In this document: piece after piece, positions 1 through 5,011 of the stretch
Layout of the letters: every line of letters starts with the position of its first letter
Numbering within the stretch: the stretch's first letter is position 1
Assembly: GCA_910579415.1 (NCBI GenBank)
Contig: CAJTUY010000040.1
Location: 1-18,072, forward strand
Direction of reading: 5' to 3'
DNA length: 18,072 bases
Source of the DNA: an uncultured Clostridia bacterium
Lineage (GTDB): Bacteria; Bacillota; Clostridia; UBA1381
The notes under the pieces: model-generated
Told to the model about the DNA's origin: nothing
Database searches by the model: none
What the model saw: only the letters and a program-made list of their open reading frames with translations
Made by a program: the position numbers and the translations under genes

Positions 1-10
1 ACATAGACAT
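1..10 (-). CDS. 5' end of a leftward gene (three codons visible)
   Basis: Read on the minus strand, an ATG at 10-8 begins Met-Ser-Met and runs off the left edge. It is preceded by AGGAGTG (24-18), seven bases before the ATG, and by a good sigma-A promoter (66-38). The product cannot be identified from three codons. It is divergent from the small gene at 196. Confidence 0.4.
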
Positions 11-37
11 AAATCATCACTCCTATTTTATAGTTAA

Positions 38-66
38 ATTATACATCGAAAATAAAAAAAGTTCAA
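38..66 (-). promoter_or_regulatory. Sigma-A promoter for the leftward edge gene
   Basis: On the minus strand TTGAAC (66-61) and a perfect TATAAT (43-38) are separated by 17 bases. They lie just upstream of the AGGAGTG ribosome site and the ATG at 10. Spacing and match are good. The promoter is inferred from sequence only. Confidence 0.65.
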
Positions 67-105
67 TGAATAATTAAAAAATTGATTATTTGATGAAAAA
101 ACATC

Positions 106-134
106 TTGACAAAATTAACTTGATAGTGTATAGT
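106..134 (+). promoter_or_regulatory. Sigma-A promoter for the 196-498 gene
   Basis: A perfect -35 TTGACA (106-111) and a -10 TATAGT (129-134) are 17 bases apart. The expected transcript starts near 141, leaving a leader of about 55 bases before the ATG at 196. The whole 1-195 region is very AT-rich and otherwise holds only the divergent promoter at 38-66. Confidence 0.7.
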
Positions 135-195
135 TTTATTATAAAGATAAATTTTTGATTTTAATATTAACAAAAAAATAAGGAGTGGAATAATT

Positions 196-498
196 ATGAG
201 AGGTTTTTCAGAAATATTTTCTCGAGCCAATGTTCATCAAATACGGTCTTTTTTATTATATGGAGTGGAGGAATGTTCGTTTAATGAAAAGAATAGTGAA
301 CGAAGCATTAGAGAAGTTGAAAATGAAATATATAAACTAATAAAATCAAAAACATCTGAAATGTCAGAATATGATGAAATTATAAGTTATATAGATAAAC
401 TTGAATTTGAATTAGAAAATCTATATATGGAGTTAGGATTAAAATGCGGTGCTATTATTGCAATACAAATATTAAAAGATAGTATAAATTGTGAATAA
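196..498 (+). CDS. Small hypothetical protein, DUF6809-like
   Basis: This encodes a 100-residue soluble, charged, probably all-helical protein with no membrane segment or signal peptide. AGGAG (181-185) lies ten bases before the ATG and a strong promoter lies at 106-134, so it looks like a genuine expressed gene. The middle and C-terminal part (about residues 30-97) is rich in Glu, Lys, Ile and Tyr, with heptad-like spacing that suggests a helical bundle or coiled coil. The style resembles small clostridial proteins grouped as DUF6809, whose function is unknown to me; that assignment is from memory of family style and is tentative. The codons are much more AT-rich than those of neighbouring htpG, which may mean recent acquisition or relaxed selection. 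It ends 11 bases before the CIRCE operator. Confidence 0.65.
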   Translation: MRGFSEIFSRANVHQIRSFLLYGVEECSFNEKNSERSIREVENEIYKLIKSKTSEMSEYDEIISYIDKLEFELENLYMELGLKCGAIIAIQILKDSINCE

Positions 499-509
499 AG
501 TGTAAATTG

Positions 510-536
510 TTAGCACTCAGACGCGTTGAGTGCTAA
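510..536 (+). promoter_or_regulatory. CIRCE operator (HrcA binding site)
   Basis: TTAGCACTC (510-518), nine spacer bases and GAGTGCTAA (528-536) match the CIRCE consensus perfectly. CIRCE is bound by the heat-shock repressor HrcA, usually at groESL and hrcA-grpE-dnaK operons. Here it ends seven bases upstream of the -35 box of the htpG promoter, so htpG is expected to be derepressed on heat or protein-folding stress. hrcA itself is not in the window. Confidence 0.95.
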
Positions 537-543
537 TTTTGTA

Positions 544-572
544 TTGACAAATTGCGGCAGTGGGGGTATTAT
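544..572 (+). promoter_or_regulatory. Sigma-A promoter of htpG
   Basis: TTGACA (544-549) and TATTAT (567-572) are 17 bases apart. The transcript should start near 579. This rules out the longer in-frame TTG start at 552, which would lie inside the promoter, and fixes the htpG start at 612. Confidence 0.85.
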
Positions 573-611
573 AGTTATAATGATGAAAATAAACAAAGGA
601 GTGACGTACAA

Positions 612-2486
612 ATGGCAAAGGGTAATATTTCGGTTGACAGCGAAAATCTTTTCCCGATTATTAAAAAATGGCTGTATTCCGACAAGGACATATTTTTAAG
701 AGAGCTTGTTTCAAACGGCTGTGACGCAGTTACAAAGCTTAAAAAGCTTGCAGGTATAGGCGAGGCACAGGTGTCGGAGGACGAAAAATTTAAAGTTACC
801 GTATCAATATTTAAGGATGCGAAAAAGCTTGTGATTTCCGATAACGGTATCGGTATGACTGCCGAAGAAATCGACAAGTATATCAATCAGATTGCATTTT
901 CCGGCGCAAGTGATTTCCTTGCAAAATACAAGGAGGAAGACGATAAGGGCGCTCAGATTATCGGTCATTTCGGACTGGGTTTTTACAGCGCATTTATGGT
1001 TTCAGACAGTGTGGAAATTGATTCGCTGTCATATCAGGATGGCGCGAAGGCGGCAAAATGGACTTGTGACGGAAGTATGGAATTTGAACTGTCGGAGGGC
1101 GAAAGAACCGAACGCGGTACAACGATTACGCTTAATATTGCCGAAGACAGCGAGGAATTTCTTGAAGAGGGAACAATACGTTCAATCCTTCATAAATACT
1201 GCGCTTTTCTGCCGATAGAAATATATCTTGAAACACCCGACAAAAAAGAGGAATGTGACTGCGGTCACGAGCATGACGAAGATGAGCATGACCACGAGCA
1301 TGACGAGCCGAAGCCTATAAACAACACCGACCCTCTGTGGATGAAAAAACCGTCGGAATGTACCGATGAGGACTATAAGGAGTTCTATCGCAATGTGTTT
1401 ATGGACTTCAACGAGCCGCTTTTCTGGATACATTTGAATGTTGATTATCCGTTTAATTTAAAGGGTATTCTGTATTTCCCGAAAATCAATCACGAGTTTG
1501 CAGGTCAGGAGGGACAGATAAAGCTGTATAATAATCAGGTGTTCGTTGCGGATAATGTCAAGGAGGTTATTCCCGAATTTTTAATGCTCTTAAAGGGAGT
1601 TATAGACTGTCCCGACCTTCCGCTTAATGTGTCGCGCAGCTTCCTTCAGAATGACGGCTACGTTAAGAAAATATCAGCGCATATCACAAAGAAGGTTGCA
1701 GATAAGCTCACGAGCATTTACAATACCGAAAAAGAGAATTACGAAAAATACTGGGACGATATAAACGTATTTATTAAATACGGCTGTCTTAGAGATGAAA
1801 AGTTCTATGATAAGGTTAAGGACATAATTATATATAAAGATTTGGACGATAAATATGTAACGCTTGACGCATATCTGGACGGTAAGGAGAAAAAGGACGT
1901 TTACTACGTTTCAGACCCGGTGGTTCAGTCGCAGTATATTAAAATGTTCAAGGATCAGTCGCTTAATGCGCTTGTTCTGCCGACTATGATGGATACGCAT
2001 TTCATATCTTTTGTTGAAATGAAACAGGCGGACGTTAAATTTAAGAGAATTGACTCGGCGATTAACGACATTTCAGATGAAGGCGAAAAGGACGAGGCGG
2101 CAAAGGCTGAGGATGAAAAGCTGATTGAAAAATTCAAGGAAAAAATTGGTGATGACAGTCTGAAAATAGAGGTTCAGGCATTGAAGGACGAGAATGTGCC
2201 GGCGGTCATTCTGCTTGGTGAGCAGTCAAGACGTATGCAGGAAATGTACCGCGCGTACGGTCAGCAGATGGCAGGAATGGCGGATATGTTTAAAGATGAA
2301 TTTACGCTTGTGCTTAACTCAAACAACGCGCTTATAAAAAAGGTTGATACACTAAGCGACGAGGACGCCGAACTGGTAATCGGACACGTCTATGATTTAG
2401 CAAAGATAAGCCATAGTCCGCTCGGAGCGGAACAAATGACACGCTTTGTTGAACGGTCAAACAAGCTGCTCGGAAAATTATTTTAA
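612..2486 (+). CDS. htpG: Molecular chaperone HtpG (Hsp90 family)
   Basis: This is the bacterial Hsp90, an ATP-dependent cytosolic dimeric chaperone that remodels client proteins. The product has 624 residues, usual for the family. The N-terminal GHKL ATPase domain shows the N-box around residues 31-40 (ELVSNGCDAV), DNGIGM at 77-82 and the glycine-rich lid at 118-124 (GHFGLGF). The middle domain follows from about 235, with the conserved LPLNVSRS stretch, then the C-terminal dimerisation domain. There is no MEEVD tail, as expected for bacteria. The ATG at 612 has AAAGGAG eleven bases upstream and starts MAKGNISVDS, the normal N-terminus; an in-frame TTG at 552 lies in the promoter. The gene is monocistronic: CIRCE and a promoter precede it and a terminator follows. 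An oddity is the linker at residues 215-232, rich in Cys, His, Asp and Glu. Confidence 0.97.
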   Translation: MAKGNISVDSENLFPIIKKWLYSDKDIFLRELVSNGCDAVTKLKKLAGIGEAQVSEDEKFKVTVSIFKDAKKLVISDNGIGMTAEEIDKYINQIAFSGASDFLAKYKEEDDKGAQIIGHFGLGFYSAFMVSDSVEIDSLSYQDGAKAAKWTCDGSMEFELSEGERTERGTTITLNIAEDSEEFLEEGTIRSILHKYCAFLPIEIYLETPDKKEECDCGHEHDEDEHDHEHDEPKPINNTDPLWMKKPSECTDEDYKEFYRNVFMDFNEPLFWIHLNVDYPFNLKGILYFPKINHEFAGQEGQIKLYNNQVFVADNVKEVIPEFLMLLKGVIDCPDLPLNVSRSFLQNDGYVKKISAHITKKVADKLTSIYNTEKENYEKYWDDINVFIKYGCLRDEKFYDKVKDIIIYKDLDDKYVTLDAYLDGKEKKDVYYVSDPVVQSQYIKMFKDQSLNALVLPTMMDTHFISFVEMKQADVKFKRIDSAINDISDEGEKDEAAKAEDEKLIEKFKEKIGDDSLKIEVQALKDENVPAVILLGEQSRRMQEMYRAYGQQMAGMADMFKDEFTLVLNSNNALIKKVDTLSDEDAELVIGHVYDLAKISHSPLGAEQMTRFVERSNKLLGKLF

Positions 2487-2504
2487 ATGTGGGACATAAC
2501 TAAA

Positions 2505-2532
2505 GGGACACTAAATTTAGTGTCTCTTTTTT
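2505..2532 (+). terminator. Rho-independent terminator after htpG
   Basis: An 11-bp near-perfect inverted repeat (GGGACACTAAA, 2505-2515, with TTTAGTGTCTC, 2516-2526; one G-U pair) is followed by six T residues. Its stem is nearly identical to that of the hairpin at 3475-3502. Confidence 0.85.
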
Positions 2533-2627
2533 ACATCTTACATCATATTTTCTACCACTCACATAAAAATTGATGACTTATTATAAAAGCCGTGCTATAC
2601 TAAGTTTAAAGAAAGGGGGAATACAAT

Positions 2628-3077
2628 ATGAAAGTTACGCTTGAATATGCCGATAACGCGGAACCTGAAATTATTATACGGGGCGATATATCAAGTCCGC
2701 AGGTGAAGAACATTGCAGAAATGCTGAACGGTAAGAAATATTTTCAAAAAATGTTTTTCTTTAAAAATGAAAGAGAGTATCTGTTTGATATTAAAGAAGT
2801 AACTTATTTTGAGGCGGACAATAATAAAACAATTGCCTATATCGGAGCGGAAAATTATGAGGTGCGTCATAAGCTGTATGAACTGGAGAGTATCGGACGT
2901 TCAAAGGGATTTGTACGGATAAGCAAAGGAGTTATAGTGAATGTAGACTTTGTAAAGTCGGTAGAGGCGGAGTTTAGCGGTAATTATACGGCAATTTTAA
3001 GGGACGCGAAAACACGCCTTACTATTTCGCGAAAGTATGTAAAGGATTTTAAAGATTATATTATGGAGGTATATTAA
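2628..3077 (+). CDS. LytTR-domain DNA-binding transcriptional regulator
   Basis: The 149-residue protein consists mainly of a LytTR DNA-binding domain (about residues 45-147), with the typical pattern of an EREYLF/DIKEVTYFEAD segment, a central helix (KLYELE) and FVRISKGVIVNVDFVKSV near residue 95. A short N-terminal segment (1-42) has no receiver-domain phosphoacceptor motif, so this is not a normal two-component response regulator. GGGGG (2615-2619) lies eight bases before the ATG. Its stop is one base from the start of a four-helix membrane protein, so the two are co-translated. In streptococci, LytTR regulators paired with small membrane proteins (HdrRM, BrsRM) are held inactive by the membrane partner and activate their own promoter. 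A similar arrangement is inferred here. A TATACT -10 box lies at 2596-2601 with no good -35, which would suit an activator-dependent promoter. Confidence 0.88.
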   Translation: MKVTLEYADNAEPEIIIRGDISSPQVKNIAEMLNGKKYFQKMFFFKNEREYLFDIKEVTYFEADNNKTIAYIGAENYEVRHKLYELESIGRSKGFVRISKGVIVNVDFVKSVEAEFSGNYTAILRDAKTRLTISRKYVKDFKDYIMEVY

Positions 3078-3078
3078 A

Positions 3079-3486
3079 ATGAAAAAGAAAATATTAGAAC
3101 ATATTATTGTCGGACTTGCAATCGGATTTGTGGTTACAACGGCGTCGCTTTGGGCATTCAGACTGTATGAAGAGCCGGGAATGATGGTTATGCGTCAGTT
3201 TACGACGTGGCTAGTTGCCTCAGCGCTTTACGGGCTTGTATCAATTATTTATGACAGCGATATTCCATTTCCGCTGACATTAGGTATACATTTTATCGGA
3301 TGTGCGTTGATTACATTTGCCGCGAGTATAGTTTCAGGCATTATGGAGTTTATGAAATGGTATGAGTGGTTTATATATGTGCTGCCTGTATTTATAGTTA
3401 TCTATATTATTATTGGCGCGGCAGTTACTTTAGTAACAAAATGTCAGGAAAAACAAATAAATAAAAAAATGAGTAAGGGACACTGA
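3079..3486 (+). CDS. DUF3021-type four-helix membrane protein, partner of LytTR regulator
   Basis: This is a 135-residue integral membrane protein with four predicted helices near residues 8-26, 41-58, 65-88 and 96-118 and a Lys-rich C-terminal tail on the probable cytoplasmic side. Length, helix pattern and position directly after a LytTR gene match DUF3021 proteins, which typically pair with LytTR regulators. The likely role, by analogy to HdrM/BrsM, is to sequester or inhibit the regulator at the membrane; this is inference. GGAGGT (3065-3070) lies eight bases before the ATG, inside the end of the LytTR gene. The stop codon lies inside the stem of the downstream terminator. Confidence 0.82.
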   Translation: MKKKILEHIIVGLAIGFVVTTASLWAFRLYEEPGMMVMRQFTTWLVASALYGLVSIIYDSDIPFPLTLGIHFIGCALITFAASIVSGIMEFMKWYEWFIYVLPVFIVIYIIIGAAVTLVTKCQEKQINKKMSKGH

Positions 3487-3502
3487 TTTTAGTGTCCCTT
3501 TT
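3475..3502 (+). terminator. Terminator after the LytTR cassette, shared with convergent prfB
   Basis: AAGGGACACT (3475-3484) pairs perfectly with AGTGTCCCTT (3491-3500) around a six-base loop, and T residues follow. The DUF3021 stop codon overlaps the stem. prfB ends at 3507 on the other strand. Read leftward, the hairpin is followed after six bases by a run of seven T, so it can serve both directions. Confidence 0.8.
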
Positions 3503-3506
3503 AAAA

Positions 3507-4626
3507 CTATTTCTGTAATTCGCCAAGACTTGCTGCTTTTAAGTACGCATTTATAAATCCGTTCAGGTCGCCGTCCATAACGGCTCCGATATTACCCATT
3601 TCAAAGCCTGTTCGAAGGTCTTTAACCATAGTATACGGCTGAAATACATATGAGCGTATCTGGCTGCCCCAGCCATTGTCCATCTGAACACCCTTAATAT
3701 CAGAAATTTTTTCTTTCTGTTGTTCCTCCGCAAGCTCAACGAGCTTTGCTTTAAGCATTTTCATTGCATAATCTCTGTTTTGGTGCTGTGAACGCTGTGT
3801 CTGACAAGAGGCGATAATGCCTGTCGGAATATGTGTAAGACGCACGGCAGAACTGGTTTTATTGATGTGCTGACCGCCTGCGCCGCTTGCGCGGAACGCC
3901 TCCATTTTAATGTCTTCGGGACGGATATCAACCTCTACATTGTCGTCAAGCTCGGGCATAACCTCGATTGATGCAAAGGACGTCATACGTTTGCCTGCCG
4001 AGTTGAAAGGCGAAATACGCACAAGGCGGTGAACGCCTTTTTCGGCTTTAAGGTAGCCGTAAGCATTAAGACCGTCAATTTCTATTGTACAGCTTTTTAT
4101 ACCTGCCTCATCGCCTGCGAGAGAGTCAAGCACAGTAGTGGTATAGCCGTTTTTCTGCGCCCACATCTGGTACATTCTTATAAGCATTTCACACCAGTCC
4201 TGAGCCTCCGTACCGCCTGCGCCTGCGTGGAAGGTCATAATTGCATTGCTGCGGTCATAGTTGCCGCTAAGCAGTGTTTCCAGTGTCATCTGCTCAATCT
4301 GATTTTCAATTTCAGTTGTCGCCTCTGTGACATCGGGGAGCATACTTTCATCATTTTCCTCGTTGGCGAGGTCGATAAGAACAAGCGTGTCCTCCCATTT
4401 TGAGTAAAGGGAATTGAATGATTCTACTTTATCTTTTAACTGTTTTGTTTTTTGCAGAATTTTTTGGGAGTTCTCCATATCGTCCCAAAAGCCGGGCTTT
4501 GCGCTTTCCTGTTCAAGAGCGGTTATTTCACTTTCTGCTCCTGCAATGTCAAAGTGAATCCCTCAAATCGTTTATGCTTTCTTCAAAGCCTTGCAGCTTT
4601 AGTCTGTATTCATCATACTCTAACAT
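3507..4626 (-). CDS. prfB: Peptide chain release factor 2 (programmed +1 frameshift)
   Basis: RF2 recognises UAA and UGA stop codons and triggers peptide release on the ribosome. The reading frame from the ATG at 4626 gives 25 codons (MLEYDEYRLK...) and then an in-frame UGA (4551-4549). A +1 slip at CTT-TGA-C joins it to the main frame (GAC from 4550), giving 372 residues in all, close to the usual RF2 length. The main frame contains the RF2 anticodon-like tripeptide SPF (in VRISPFNSAG) and the catalytic GGQ motif (GAGGQHINKTSS). An ATG at 4478 would give a shorter 323-residue frame lacking the N-terminal helices and is not the true start. The gene begins five bases after the small membrane protein gene (4632-5003) and is in an operon with secA. 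Autoregulation follows from the slip: scarce RF2 favours frameshifting. Confidence 0.96.
4548..4564 (-). promoter_or_regulatory. prfB frameshift site with internal Shine-Dalgarno
   Basis: On the minus strand GAGGGA (4564-4559) lies upstream of the slippery CTT TGA C (4554-4548). UGA is codon 26, as in Escherichia coli prfB. The SD-like element pairs with 16S rRNA and promotes +1 slippage of the peptidyl-tRNA on CUU while the ribosome waits for RF2 at UGA. Confidence 0.95.
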
Positions 4627-4631
4627 ATTTA

Positions 4632-5003
4632 TCACTTCTTTCTGTTTTTATCTTTGTCAAGATACCCTCTGCTTGTTGATATAAGCCATTCTGAAATATT
4701 TTCAGATGATTGTTCTTTGGTGTACAACTCTTCTGTATCTGAAGTAAAGTCTTTTTGGTTTCTTATTTTGCATACGGCTTTATATATTTTATAAACAATA
4801 ATGGAAATTATTGCAATAATCACTACAATGCCTACTATAATAAGCAATGTGTCACTTAAAACCGTTGGTGCGGAGTTGTAATTTTTTAACCAGTGACGAT
4901 TGGGGCGTATGAGGTATATCATATTGTGATTGGCAATAAGTGCGGCGAGCATTAAAGCAAATAGCGAGCCTATCGTTCCAAATATTATATAATACTTTTT
5001 CAT
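4632..5003 (-). CDS. Small two-helix membrane protein between secA and prfB, unrecognised
   Basis: The protein has 123 residues. Hydrophobic segments lie at about residues 5-24 and 52-75, separated by a short loop with several aromatic and basic residues, and a polar tail of about 48 residues (rich in Lys, Glu and Ser) follows. This suggests a two-pass membrane protein with both ends in the cytoplasm. I do not recognise the family. The start lies eight bases after the secA stop, with GGAAAG at the end of secA as a modest ribosome site, and its TGA is five bases from the prfB ATG. Translation is therefore probably coupled through all three genes. Cotranscription with secA invites a guess at a role near the translocase, but nothing in the sequence shows it. 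Confidence 0.75.
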   Translation of the reverse strand: MKKYYIIFGTIGSLFALMLAALIANHNMIYLIRPNRHWLKNYNSAPTVLSDTLLIIVGIVVIIAIISIIVYKIYKAVCKIRNQKDFTSDTEELYTKEQSSENISEWLISTSRGYLDKDKNRKK

Positions 5004-5011
5004 AATACCGT

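Noticed and set aside
552..611. Upstream TTG start extending HtpG by 20 residues
   Set aside because: The added codons lie across the -10 box of the htpG promoter, before any transcript start, and the ATG at 612 has a good ribosome site and the family N-terminus.
2554..2580. Possible LytTR direct repeat ACCACTCA and ATGACTTA upstream of the LytTR gene
   Set aside because: Only five of eight positions agree between the two copies and the spacing is not typical enough to call a site by eye.
4029..4684. Plus-strand ORFs opposite prfB
   Set aside because: They are antisense shadows of prfB and its frameshift region, with no translation signals.
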